DNA of 64,000 nucleotides, taken from Anthonomus grandis grandis (lineage: Eukaryota; Arthropoda; Insecta; Coleoptera; Curculionidae). Where the stretch lies: contig NC_065550.1 of NCBI RefSeq assembly GCF_022605725.1, forward strand, positions 26,044,262 to 26,108,261. The letters are read 5' to 3'. The notes beneath the pieces are model-generated. The model was not told where the DNA came from, made no database searches, and saw only the letters and a program-made list of their open reading frames with translations. The translations under genes and the position numbers were made by a program. Below, in pieces: positions 48,691-58,718 of this stretch (positions are counted from its first letter, which is position 1; every line of letters begins with the position of its first letter).

Positions 48691-49060
48691 AATGTTACAT
48701 GTTATGCCATTGAAATAAATGTTCCAATATAACAAAGACTCTAAATATACGGAAAAAATTATGAAACAGTGGCTTAGTGAAAACAATATTGAATTTTTCA
48801 AGTGACCGCCTCGGTCACCGGATCTTAAGCCAACTGAAAATTGCCGTTTTATTAATAGTCTATTAATATTTGATAATTAGAATATTCTTAAGGAGGCTTC
48901 AGTAAAAGAAAGAGCATTTCCTACCTAATAATTTCATATGCAAACGTTTTTTGTCCCTCAAAAACTTTCTTAGTTAGAGGCAATTTTGTCAGACAAGGTC
49001 CAACATCCATCAAATTTGAGATATTTTAAACGCATATGCAAGATCAAGATTTTAATTCTT
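48690..49060 (+). pseudogene. Tc1-like transposase C-terminal remnant
   Basis: The plus strand reads MFQYNKDSKYTEKIMKQWLS, then ENNIEFFK, a stop, PPRSPDLKPTENCRF. This corresponds to the Tc1 region QQDNDPKHTA...W....[14 protein letters not shown]. The second catalytic Asp is changed (NKDS for DNDP) and a stop interrupts the motif. The Glu of TEN, equivalent to the third catalytic acid, is present. No terminal repeats were found. It is not the same copy as the element at 58.4 kb. Confidence 0.65.
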
Positions 49061-49580
49061 TAGCAGACATTTTTGGTCTTAGCTTAGGATGCACTTAAAA
49101 TATTTTCATAGATTTATATTTTATAGATTTCAATTTTTTTGGATTATTAAGAGGTATTCCTGAGAATGAATTTGAGGGAAAAAACGCCATTCTACGTTAA
49201 ATATTTGGGCACCTAGAGTAGTTTTAGTTGGAACGTTTTTTTTTGCAAATTTTCTTTAAAAATTTACACCAAAATTTTATCAGGATTCCAAGGCGGTTAA
49301 TTGGAAAAACTTGATGCAATTTTGTTTAATAGTTTCCTGGCTATTATTTCATATAAATTTTTTTAAATACAATTTTATTAACACTAAAATATTAAATTAA
49401 AGGCATAACGTAAAGTATACTAATACTAATTAATTATATGAAAAATTTAAATGGTGTAATATTTACCACATAATTATTAATATTATTACGGTTTTAAGGA
49501 GTATGTAAGGAGTTGATGCTAAAGGTCTCCCATTACTGTTGCTATCAGAATCTAAGAATTTGTCTAAACCCCATCAGTTC
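49061..49580. other. AT-rich stretch, nothing recognised
   Basis: It may hold the outer part of the adjoining transposon, but no inverted repeat could be matched. Confidence 0.35.
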
Positions 49581-49589
49581 ATCTTTCAC

Positions 49590-50270
49590 AGTTAATAATA
49601 GTAACCCGAAAGAATTCCCGCGGTGGGAGAGTTCCCCAAATTGGATATTTTGCTTGAATTTAAGGAAAATCCAGATACATTTGGTCAAAAAGTAGTGCCA
49701 ATGTTCGATGCTAGTCATTTATCGATTATTCGAAACTTGAAAAAAAATTGAATGCAACCTTATTAGTTGATATAAACTCGAACTCATGTAAGTCGACTTT
49801 GGTAAGAAAATAGATTTTTGTAAACAAATGATGGCAAAGCTAGATAACAGTCAGATCCAAATACCCAATGCCCTGAAAAGGTCAATGTTTGGCGGAAATT
49901 ATTGGAAATCATATCATAGGTCCCTTGTTCATCGATGGCAATTTGAATGGTGATAATTATTTAACACTGCTCTAAAATAATGTCGTGCCAACTTTGTTCT
50001 CTATTCAAGTTCCAGCTAATATCATTTGGTTTTTGCAAGATGAAGTACCACCCTATTACCAAATAATTTCCGCCAGTACCTCAACCGAATATTTTTAAAC
50101 CGGTGGATTGGACGACGCGGGCCGATGGAATGGCCAGCACAATTTCCTGATCTGACCTCGTTTGACTTCTTTTCCTGGGGATATGACAAAAATATTACTT
50201 ACAAAACTAAACCCCTGGACTTAAAGAGTTCCTGGAGAATTATTAGTTTAAAGATATGAAATTTCTATGC
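49590..50270 (+). pseudogene. IS630/mariner-like DDE transposase, decayed
   Basis: Plus-strand frames in order: LDILLEFKENPDTFGQKVVP followed by SHLSIIRNLKKN near 49640 (second helix-turn-helix region); EIDFCKQMMAKLDNSQ near 49810; NHIIGPLFIDGNLNGDNYL near 49905; NIIWFLQDEVPPYYQ near 50020 (FQQDGAPPHY block with its Asp kept); and RWIGRRGPMEWPAQFPDLTS followed by FDFFSWGY near 50100. The segment with the first catalytic Asp (FTDEATF in relatives) is deleted between 49860 and 49890. Same superfamily as the fragment at 34.2-34.5 kb. Several frameshifts make it non-functional. Confidence 0.7.
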
Positions 50271-50339
50271 CCTTACTAGAGAAGACTGACACTTCCAATT
50301 CACGCGTCTAGTCGAAATGTTAGGATTTTCTTAAACGGA

Positions 50340-50670
50340 TAATCACACAGTAATTTTCGGATTTTAATTGGTTGCAGATTTACGAGAAATAGTTGTTATT
50401 CTAACGCGGCTGTTTTCCCGAAACTATTTTTCAATTTTGCTTACAGTACCCTGCGATATCGGCGGTAAATCAGGATACATGTATCGAAATAAGTCAATAA
50501 CCTCATCTTGGATTCATGTTTTAGCTCTGTACCCAATTATCATTGAGATTTCAGTCTTGTGCTTTTTAGTTAAACAAGGCATTGCGTTTAAAAAAAAAAG
50601 TATTTTTTTTCGTTTTTTGGCCTTGTGCTTGGCACATTTAGCCACGTGTTCCATAGGAACTCATTCATAA
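50340..50670 (-). pseudogene. N-terminal helix-turn-helix fragment of an IS630-like transposase, inverted
   Basis: The minus-strand frame reads MIIGYRAKT followed after one stop by IQDEVIDLFRYMYPDLPPIS, then QGTVSKIEK. This matches the N-terminal helix-turn-helix of the same transposase group (pattern V..LF...YP..P.S...VSKI..KF.ETG). It is the part missing upstream of the plus-strand remnant at 49590, but lies downstream and in the opposite orientation. Either an inversion moved it or it derives from a second copy. Confidence 0.55.
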
Positions 50671-50930
50671 TAGAACAGTTGCTAATATAGTATTATACAT
50701 TATACTATTGGGTAGTATGACATTGTATCTAATAAAAAGAGTATAAAAAAAGAATAGTGCAAGAAAGATTAATACTAGAGATCTTAGACAGGATCACAGG
50801 CTTCTCGTCCTATAGCTAATGCAGGACATTTTTTTAAAGACAAAACATAGGGAGGCTCGGATAGGTAGGTAAACAATAGAGGAAATACAAAGGGAAGTAA
50901 CTAAAATTATTAACTAGTGCATTTACGTTC
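50671..50930. other. Spacer, nothing recognised
   Basis: No gene is seen in this 260-bp interval. Confidence 0.4.
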
Positions 50931-50934
50931 AAGT

Positions 50935-51215
50935 TATATTTTCCTTTTGTACAATTTCAAAAATTTTAGGAAAATAGACTCCATTCTACCGTCCGCAATT
51001 ACGTTTGCCATAAGTGAAGTATGACACATAGGAAGCAAGCCAAACTTTTTCAATTTATTATGCAGAAACATCACTGCGTCAACATTATTGTTACATTCAA
51101 ATAAAATATGGTTCAAATCATCAATTGACTGGTTGTCACAATTACTGATATATGAGTCCTTTATTTCTAAATATTTATTAAAATTACCATGACCCAAAAA
51201 AGTAGTTAAGTCTCA
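50935..51215 (-). pseudogene. C-terminal zinc-knuckle fragment of a LINE
   Basis: The minus-strand frame starts GHGNFNKYLEIKDS and continues CDNQSIDDLNHILFECNNN, ending with MESIFLKFLK. The pattern LT.GHG.F..YL......C.C......HILFEC, with a C-C-H-C arrangement, is the C-terminal domain after RT in Jockey/R1/I-type LINEs. The frame is open for 87 codons, but nothing of RT precedes it. Confidence 0.65.
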
Positions 51216-51635
51216 TTAATTACTTACTAAAAATACAAAAAAGTTATAGACTATAAAACTATACCATTAGATTAAGGTAAATCTAAGGATGCAAAAGAAT
51301 CACAGAATAAAGCGTCTTTCATCTAATATTTATAGGCAAGAATCCTCGAATATTATTAGAATTGCAATACACAATATTGGGAAGGTTATTAAGTAAGGAA
51401 GGAATTATTATTGGAAGGTTATAAAGTTACTCATTAGAATAACACTCTCAAATCAATTTTTCTATTCCCCCTCTTATCAGGGAAACAGAACAAATACAGA
51501 TTGTTCAACTTCCAATTCTTACAAATATTTATTAATCATCTACATTGGGGTTACTATGTCCCAAAAGAGTTATAAATAAGCTATTGACAGCCATATAACC
51601 ATTTGAGCCATATAACCTATATCTCCAAATTCAAA
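51216..51635. other. AT-rich stretch, nothing recognised
   Basis: No gene or repeat unit is evident. Confidence 0.45.
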
Positions 51636-51639
51636 CGCA

Positions 51640-52560
51640 ATTTTTAAATAAAAAAATCTCTTCTTTTTTTTCTTCTTTCTCTTCTTCTTCGAAGTTTTTT
51701 AAATAAAGAATATTTTTTTCCAAAAACATTAAGCCGAGTTATAATGGACAATTGTTTAATGGATACGTTAATCTAACGTAACTTGTAAGAAACAAATTAT
51801 GAATTAAACCAATATTAGAGACGTCTTATTCTAAAAAATGCTGTAAATCTTAAATTAATATTAACGAGAACTGATTTTTAATAAACATTTTAAGCATCAT
51901 AATAATTTTCAAGTCTTAAATTAGAGAGATATTGCCGATATTTAATATTATAGACAAATTAAAGAGCCGAAAAACCTATTAAGTTTGTCTTTTAACGTTA
52001 CCGTTAATTTTGGCATAATCTAGGTTAAAATATCAAATACTTTTTCTTTTCTTTTTTTATTCCAAACGTTAATCGCGTTAATTTGTCCCAAAATCAAATG
52101 CAATTTTTTTAAGGTTACGTTTTTAAATCCAAAACTTTGAGGGGCTTATGTAAACTATCCTCTTCTTTTTCTTCCTCTTCTTTTTTAATATTTTTTATAT
52201 AAAAACTATTAGGACAAGTTCTAATTGAAAATTATTTAATGAATTGTCAATTGCCAATGTATAAATTAAGGAACCGTATAAACAATTAAATTTATGTTTT
52301 AACGTAAACGTTAACTTTGGCCTGTAAAGGAGACTTATTCAAATTAAAATGTCAAATTTTCATAGTAGAGGTGTTTTTAATCTTCTCTTTTTTTTATTTC
52401 TAACGTTAATGCCGGTAATTTTCACAAAAACAATTTTGTTAAGTTAACTACAGCTCACTCTTGCTTAATGAACGTTTTTAAATCCAGAACTTTAAGAGGC
52501 TTATTGAAGCTATCTTTTTCTTCTTCATCTTTTTCTTCTCCAACAAGATTCTAAGCATCA
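51640..52560. repeat. Tandem repeat (~354 bp) with CTT-rich pyrimidine tracts
   Basis: The phrase cgtttttaaatcca.aacttt stands at 52119 and 52473. Each is followed by g.ggcttat..aa.ctatc and a run of tcttctttttcttcctcttc type. A third, longer copy begins near 51640 with its own pyrimidine tract at 51660-51695. Other shared words are ttttaacgt.a.cgtta (51991 and 52299) and tct/ccaaacgttaat. Non-coding. Confidence 0.7.
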
Positions 52561-52814
52561 GCAATAGAGCATTACTAATAGAGGGATTTATTCAAGTCTC
52601 AGTTAAGATTATTACAGAATACGACTTAATTTAAGCAGAGGCGAAAAGGTCTTTTAGATTGGTTTTTACTCCTCTAATATTTTGGTAGAAAAGAGTATTG
52701 GTTTCTATTGATTAAGATGCATTGCTGGTCATTGATGAAAATTTTGCCCATTACTTTTTTTTAATTAATTTGTTTTATGACGGCTTTCACAGTTTATTAA
52801 TGTGTCAAAGGCTG
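52561..52814. other. Spacer, nothing recognised
   Basis: AT-rich sequence without features. Confidence 0.4.
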
Positions 52815-53035
52815 CCATCTGGGTGACTCTCTAAACTGAATTTGGCATCGTTGACTAATTAAACTAAAAATGTTGCTCATTAATTCGCGATAAATCCAGT
52901 TCCGGATTTGAGCAATATATTTTTGTCATGGATCCCAAAACGAATTTGATAGAAAAGTTATCCGTACGTCACTTGGAAATATGCCTACTGGGGCTATTGC
53001 CATACGGATATTATTCAATGCTAAGCTTGATTTAT
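52815..53035 (-). mobile_element. 5'-truncated 3' end of the Jockey-like LINE
   Basis: This segment matches 46005-46190: actctctaaactgaatttgg against actctctaaactcaatttgg, and ggatttgagcaatatatttt in both. The shared sequence stops at the same left boundary in both places, as expected for two insertions sharing a 3' terminus. This copy contains about 40 bp near 52975-53015 that the longer copy has lost. Confidence 0.65.
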
Positions 53036-53054
53036 TGATGCCAATTTTAGCTTT

Positions 53055-53375
53055 CGTTTCTCTGTGTCCTCTGGCTAGACCAGCGCGGCCCCGATAGGAC
53101 TGACTGTGCGGCGGGGCAGCATTTTAAAACCCAACGAACGCGGTATTATTTCACGCATAATAGGAAATTCTATTTTACATATACAATACACATTGTTGTT
53201 TTTGTTTTATTGGGCCATAAATGTTTATCCTTTGTGCAGTTTTGCGTTTTTATTTTTTTCGGTTACGGTCCCGAATACCGAATTTGTGGAACGGAAAGCG
53301 GGGGCGAGGGGAGGGACGCGTGTAAGGGACCGACGGTTTTTTTTGGTTGTGGTTTTTAATGGTATAAGTGAAACT
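53055..53375. other. GC-richer non-coding island 9
   Basis: CpG-rich segments (accagcgcggccccgatagg near 53080, then aaagcgggggcgaggggagg near 53297). Overlapping frames of 91 and 60 codons on opposite strands have no recognised domain. Candidate conserved element or promoter, unproven. Confidence 0.3.
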
Positions 53376-53600
53376 TTATAAAAAGGTATTGTTGAATAGC
53401 AACTCAAAAATACCCTTTTGATGAATCCATCAAGATGAATGTATTCTTATTTTGTTTATGTTCACAATTTTAAGCTTATCATGGATGCCTAGAAGGTTCC
53501 CAGTGGTCATAAAGCAATCAATTTCAAGTCAGGATCTTAGGCCCTTTTTTACATTATTCTTTGATGAAATATGCATTTAATGAGCATTTTTGCACTCACT
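53376..53600. other. Spacer
   Basis: No feature is recognised. Confidence 0.4.
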
Positions 53601-53604
53601 AGAT

Positions 53605-54318
53605 AAAATAGTAAAAAGTCACAAGGTCTTGGGTAACATGCTCCGGAACCTTGGTTCTAGAACTCGGATTACTTTTATTTTTATTTTAAAAGTTGCCTTG
53701 GAAAATTTTTTAACTTTCAGTGTAAGAATCAAGGAAATGTATCCACCAGAAGCTGTATTATTCAAGATTTTGGAAGGCATGTCCTGTATATGAGAAGAAA
53801 TTTGTCACTCTCTGATAACTGGCTCCATCTCTTTAGTTTTAGTGTTCAGATTACTTTGATTTATACTTTGAAAGTTTCATTGAAATATTTTTTAGCTTTC
53901 AGTGTAAGAATCAAGGAAATCCATGCACCAAAAGCTTTTTTATCCAGGTTTTTGTAACGCATGTCTTGTATATGAAAAGAAATTTGTCACTCTCTGATAA
54001 CTGGCTCTATCCCTTTAGTTCTAGTACTCAGATTACTTTGATTTTTACTTTAAAAGTTTCATTAAAATATTTTTTAGCTTTCAGTGTAAGAATCAAGGAA
54101 ATCCATGCACCAAAAGCTTTTTTATTTAGGTTTTTGTAACGCATGTCTTGTCTGTCAGAGAAAAATGTCAATCTTGGGTAACATGCTCCATAACCTTGAT
54201 TTTGGTACTCAGATTACCTTGATTTTTATTTTAAAAGTTTCCTTGGAGTATTTTTTAGCTTTCAGTGTAAAAATCAAGGAAATTTATTCACCAGAAGCTT
54301 TATTATCCAGATAGGAGA
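53605..54318. repeat. Tandem array of a 182-bp unit, about four copies
   Basis: The landmark c.gattac stands at 53665, 53847, 54029 and 54210, giving intervals of 182, 182 and 181 bp. Each unit also holds cagtgtaagaatcaaggaaa and ccaaaagctttttta or variants. Copies 2 and 3 are the most alike (tttgtcactctctgataact in both). Copies 1 and 4 share cttgggtaacatgctcc. The period is not a multiple of three and frames shift between copies, so the open frames here are by-products. Confidence 0.9.
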
Positions 54319-55020
54319 AAAGGTGTAGTAGTTGCGGTCGCAGTAAGAAACTGCTCATGAAGTTTTCCCTGTTTCCTTAATCACCTCTAATATCTAATAT
54401 CTAGGATTAATTTTCCTCTTTCTCTCTCTTTTTATAACTCTGGTGACCAAGCTTATATCCATGATATCTAATAAACCAAAAATGGGTCTCTACACGCTTA
54501 TATTTTTTCTACACTCGTATCTTTATACTTTTAGTGACTGATTTTAGGAAGCCCGTAGAAATATGGTGCCTTGCTATGGTATAAATTGAGTTTGGTCCGC
54601 AATGCTTCAAAAAAATAAGCATAATACTTTTTAAAAGTTGATGTGAAATTTTGCTAATTGTTTGTGTTCAACTTTATTCAAGAGTACTTCAACTTCGGTG
54701 TTGTAGTTTTCTGCATCCAGAACCACTTGATCGTTGAGTCACTATGATCGCCTCTTTTTGTAACGAAGTTATTAAATTTTCTGTAATTCTCTTATTTATC
54801 TATAGAATTACTCGGTTCTTTTTCCAACTTAAATTAATAATTTTCAAGATTCATATTGACAACTTAGCTTTGCCCAGTAGAGTTAGGAAAGTTTCTATTT
54901 TGTTAATAAACGCGCGACCGCGATAATTATTAAGTTATCACCGCGTTAATACCAGCCAGCTCCTTCACTCCGCCGCTGCTGTCAGCATGTAAGTATAATA
55001 GGTAAGAAGGTAGGCAAACT
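54319..55020. other. Mostly AT-rich stretch, nothing recognised
   Basis: A CpG-containing patch (aataaacgcgcgaccgcgat near 54905) precedes the next tandem repeat. No gene is seen. Confidence 0.4.
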
Positions 55021-55024
55021 CCCT

Positions 55025-55302
55025 TTTCCTATTCATAGTGTCTACAGGATACAAGAGGTTGCGTGCCGGACCATTACGGGGTAACACTGTGTATTCCTTA
55101 AAAAGTGCTAGGGGGCTACGTGTCGGACCGTTACGAGGTAGCACCCTGCATTAGACATTATCCCATTATTCCTAGTGTCTACAGGATACACGGGGTTGCG
55201 TGCCGGACCATTACGGGGTAACACTGTTTATTCCTTAAAAAGTGCTAGGGGGTTCCTGGTTTCGGACCGTTACGAGGTATCACCCTGCATTGGATATTAT
55301 CC
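55025..55302. repeat. Two tandem copies of a 137-bp GC-rich unit with an internal half repeat
   Basis: tagtgtctacaggatac stands at 55036 and 55173. Within each unit two related halves occur: cgtgccggaccattacgggg and cgtgtcggaccgttacgagg, each followed by ta.cac..tg. The pair is GC-rich in an AT-rich region and the copies are nearly identical, so the duplication is recent or homogenised. Confidence 0.9.
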
Positions 55303-55730
55303 TATGGATGACTTACCGCTTACCATTCCGATTAATACCGACCGTGTCATATACTAACGATAACCAACTACAAACTTTATAAATAACCCAGATGATCGAG
55401 AGGGGATTAAAAACAAAATTAGTAAGCGCCAGTAATACCATTACACTCTATTTAAAAATCATTCCCTACAAGGCCCTTTACTATATTAGATTAAAATTAA
55501 ACATTTTAAGTCAAATTTAAACACTCGTCACCTAACATGTAAACAAAATCCGTTGCCCTTCATCTTTTTCACTAAACTCGACTTTGACCAAATTCGCATT
55601 AAATTTATTGAGTATTAATTTCAAGCTAAGATTTTACATGGTCAAATTATCCACCACAATAATTTTTATTAACTTTTTAAACCATTGTTTACTGTAAGGA
55701 GGCGCCGCTTGATCAACAATGGAAAGAAGC
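55303..55730. other. AT-rich stretch, nothing recognised
   Basis: No gene or repeat is evident. Confidence 0.45.
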
Positions 55731-55989
55731 ACTTACAAAGTCGAAATTATACCTATTTGTAATGACGTCATTTTTGTTTATCTTTGTTTAGCATATTCCA
55801 AACAGCGGCGACAACAAACTTTCGAAAAAAATTGGTGTCTCATGATTATTCATCTTTTATATACTAGGTTATGTGAAATATCCGTCACTGTCAATCAAAA
55901 ATATTGGTTTGTCAACTTGTTCTTGAAAGTTATTTCGAAAAGTATTAGATAATGCCTAAAAAAAATATAATAGGTATAATGAACAATCG

Positions 55990-56244
55990 CAGCTGATGAT
56001 TTTAAATATATTGGCTTTTTTTCAACTGGAAAAGGAACAAGTTCACAAAGATCATTACAAGAATCATTGGCAAAAATTTGTTTTTCATACAGAAAAGGTA
56101 ATTGAAAAGGCTTGGGAGGCAATACAAGTATGTGATGTCTATGACATTCTGCCACTTGTGATTACGACTGACAAAGACGACGATGACGAAGACAATATCT
56201 CTGATTTCAGTTCTGACTCTGACAATACTGACGAGATTGATTAA
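55990..56244 (+). pseudogene. Possible C-terminal transposase fragment with acidic tail
   Basis: An open frame of 83 codons from ATG at 55996 reads HYKNHWQKFVFHTEKVIEKA, then LPLVITTDKDDDDEDNISDF, then SDSDNTDEID and a stop. Some insect DDE-type transposases end with a comparable HVEKVIEKxW helix and a run of Asp, Glu and Ser, which is why I read it as a C terminus. It lies inside the terminal-repeat element above. No catalytic domain is preserved upstream. Family is uncertain; it could also be another transposon protein. Confidence 0.4.
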
Positions 56245-56496
56245 GCTTTTTTGTTCTAGCAAATTTTGTTTTATGATCGTCGTTTAAGTATTCAATCATA
56301 TCGTTGCAATTTCATTAACTTGGTAATGCAATATGGCGTGTTTTTTTTGAGTTCGTATGTTTTATTTTTTGGAATGGTATTTTCATTTTATTGTGTTAAC
56401 ATATTCCTTCAAGCAGCATTTTTTTTCATGAACAAGTAAATTAAATTGTCAGTATTTAAATTTTCCCCAGTGAGATAAATAATTTTATACCATTAT

Positions 56497-56691
56497 TCAC
56501 AATTTTTGTAAGTTCGCTTTTGTTACGTTTACTGCTTGCTCGTGCCGAATTCTACTTTTCAAATATGTTGTAGATTTGGTTTTTGCGGTCTTTTGCTTGG
56601 AAAATATATGAGCAGCGTAATCCTGATTTGATTTTATCACATTCTCAATTTGAAGTGAAATTCCGTTTCGAACTTGTTGTTTATGTCCCAT
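56497..56691 (-). CDS. Short unrecognised basic protein frame inside the terminal-repeat element
   Basis: A 64-codon frame starting with ATG (MGHKQQVRNGISLQIENVIK) is rich in Lys, Gln and Thr. No domain is recognised. Its position within the transposon and its clean ATG make it worth noting, but it may be the start of a truncated transposase or chance. Confidence 0.2.
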   Translation of the reverse strand: MGHKQQVRNGISLQIENVIKSNQDYAAHIFSKQKTAKTKSTTYLKSRIRHEQAVNVTKANLQKL

Positions 56692-56995
56692 TATTTATGA
56701 TTAATTATAATAATATTTGTTAATTGTTAAATTTGTTAATAATACAATAAATACAAGATTTTTTAAAATTTTTTGGGAATGAAAGTATATACACGAATAT
56801 AAAAATATATTAATATGCTGCTAAAATAAATCATTTGTTAATTTCTGAACGTATAAAAATACATAGCAGACTATTAATTTCTGATGGCGATGGTAAAGTT
56901 TCTAAACTAATATTGATTGGCAAAAATATCTACGCCATACGTTTTTTCTCACCTGGATGACGTAACTACAAATGGGTATAATTTCGACTTTACTG

Positions 56996-58418
56996 ACCTA
57001 TTGAAGGTCCGTAAATAAACTTATACTCTGAACCTAGTTAAAACCTACTTTTATAATTGATTATCAATGTCTCTAAATACGAGTTTGGTTGTCATGTGTT
57101 GATGTAATAGGTTAAAGTGCTTAACCCATTGTGATTAGAGTATAAACTGTTGTTCCTAGTTAGTAAGGATTGAGTGAAGTCAAGAAGCAAACGTGAGTAT
57201 AAATAAAATTAAATTAAGTAAACGTTAGGTCAGCAAATACATCCCATAGGTTATACCTGCTAAAATGTTTTTTTTTCTACTTTTGGAGCTAATAAATAAG
57301 AATATTTTATATTATACAAATTTGTTTAATTTATTATATTATTTTTTTACCATAATATAAGCTGCGGTTAGGTGCAGTTCTTTCTCGAATATATGTTTAG
57401 TTTATTTGTTTTTTTTTAATAAGTTACTTTTTTTAAATTTTGGTAATAAAAATAAGGCATAAAGAGAGTCTTGGGTTGATAATACGTCAAAAGAGCTAAC
57501 TTAATTAAATAGTATTGACTTCTAATTAAAATGATAACTGGCTAGTGAAAAAAATTAATTTTATATTTTTAAGCTTTGTTCGTTAAATTTAATTTAATAA
57601 CAACATAATTATTTTGAATTCAAATGCTCAGACTTTGCTTTTTGATAGTGATGACAAAAAAACTAATAGAAGATGAATAAGAATGGACCATATTGATTTT
57701 CCTTTACTGAGGCAAATATAGTTAAATTCCTTACAGGGTGTTTCCTAATTATAGTAATAAAATTAATAGTTTTTAAAAGGAGCTATACTAATATTAATAT
57801 TATTATATATATATTGCAATTAAAAATATTTTTAAAACTCAAAAAAAAGCTGTAAAAAGCAAAGCTTTAAAAACACAAATAAAACAATAAATTCTAAAAA
57901 TTATTATCTTGATTATTTTTATTTATTGCATATTAATCAAAAAATAAAATTAAAAAAAAATTAAAGTCTAAGAAGGATTTAAAAAAAACACAAATATATA
58001 ACAGGAAATGTTTTGATCGATTGTTTTTATTTAAAAATAAAAAAATATGTATAGATTTTAATTCATTATAAACCTTTATCCTTGATTAATAAAAAAATTA
58101 ATTAAATTTGAATTTTTATAAATTTTTATTTCTTTGATACAAATCTTCCTAAAATTTTGATCAATTATATAATTAAGAAAATTAAAAGTGTGTAAAAAGA
58201 AAATTAAAACAAAATACAAATAAGAAAAAATATTATAATAATTAATATTTGGATTAAAATTGAAAAATTAATTTTGATTTTAATTCATTATTAATTATTT
58301 TACTGGTTTTATTTTTCCTTAAAAAAAATACACGACTGTACAAAAATATATATTTATGTCTTTTCAATTTTGAGCTCCGTACAGTATATTTTCTAATATT
58401 TATTAAATGTCGTACATA
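56996..58418. other. AT-rich stretch, nothing recognised
   Basis: A solitary ttacagggtgtttcctaatt near 57733 resembles the transposon-end words seen elsewhere, but no inverted partner was found. Confidence 0.5.
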
Positions 58419-58420
58419 TA

Positions 58421-58655
58421 CAGTGGTGGCCAAAAAAACAAAAGTGCCTGATTTTATTTAAATATTCCTAATAATATATTGTGCTACATAGAGAAAAAAA
58501 CAATAACGATTTCATATTTGTACAACATATGTTATCAGTGATAAAAAAATAAATACACGTTATTCTTTGCCAGTTTAATTTGTAATTATAAATAAATTAT
58601 TTATTTGTTACACGTTTTATGGTGGACAAAAAAATAAGAGTATTTTTCAAAAATG
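58421..58655. repeat. Left IR/DR arm of the Tc1 element
   Basis: The outer repeat at 58421-58450 and inner repeat at 58621-58650 share gtgg.caaaaaaa..a.agt in direct orientation. The inner copy matches the right-hand arm better in its ataagagt part. Confidence 0.85.
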
Positions 58656-58718
58656 GCCATAAAAAATTATAATTACAATGTACCGCAAAACAAACGACAG
58701 CAGCATTAGATAAGTGAG

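Larger units (their letters stand above)
55733..56995. mobile_element. DNA transposon of ~1.26 kb with terminal inverted repeats
   Basis: The left end reads aaagtcgaaattataccta (55737) then tttgtaatgacgtca. The right end carries tgacgtaactacaaatgggt then ataatttcgactt, the inverse copy with few mismatches. The 40-bp inverted repeat includes a TGACGTCA-like word. The interior holds a plus-strand frame with an acidic tail and a minus-strand 64-codon frame, facing each other. Exact ends and target duplication are unclear. I could not assign the superfamily. Confidence 0.65.

Noticed and set aside
53106..53407. Frames of 91 codons (plus) and 60 codons (minus)
   Set aside because: Overlapping antiparallel frames in a GC-rich island, no family resemblance, and no splice context that decides.
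53590..54314. Two similar proteins encoded in tandem (both with ILKV.LE.FL.FSV.IKE)
   Set aside because: Similarity is explained by the 182-bp DNA repeat. The period is not divisible by three and the intermediate copies are not open.
55025..55302. CRISPR-like array
   Set aside because: Only two units of 137 bp with similar, not unique, intervening sequence, in eukaryotic DNA.
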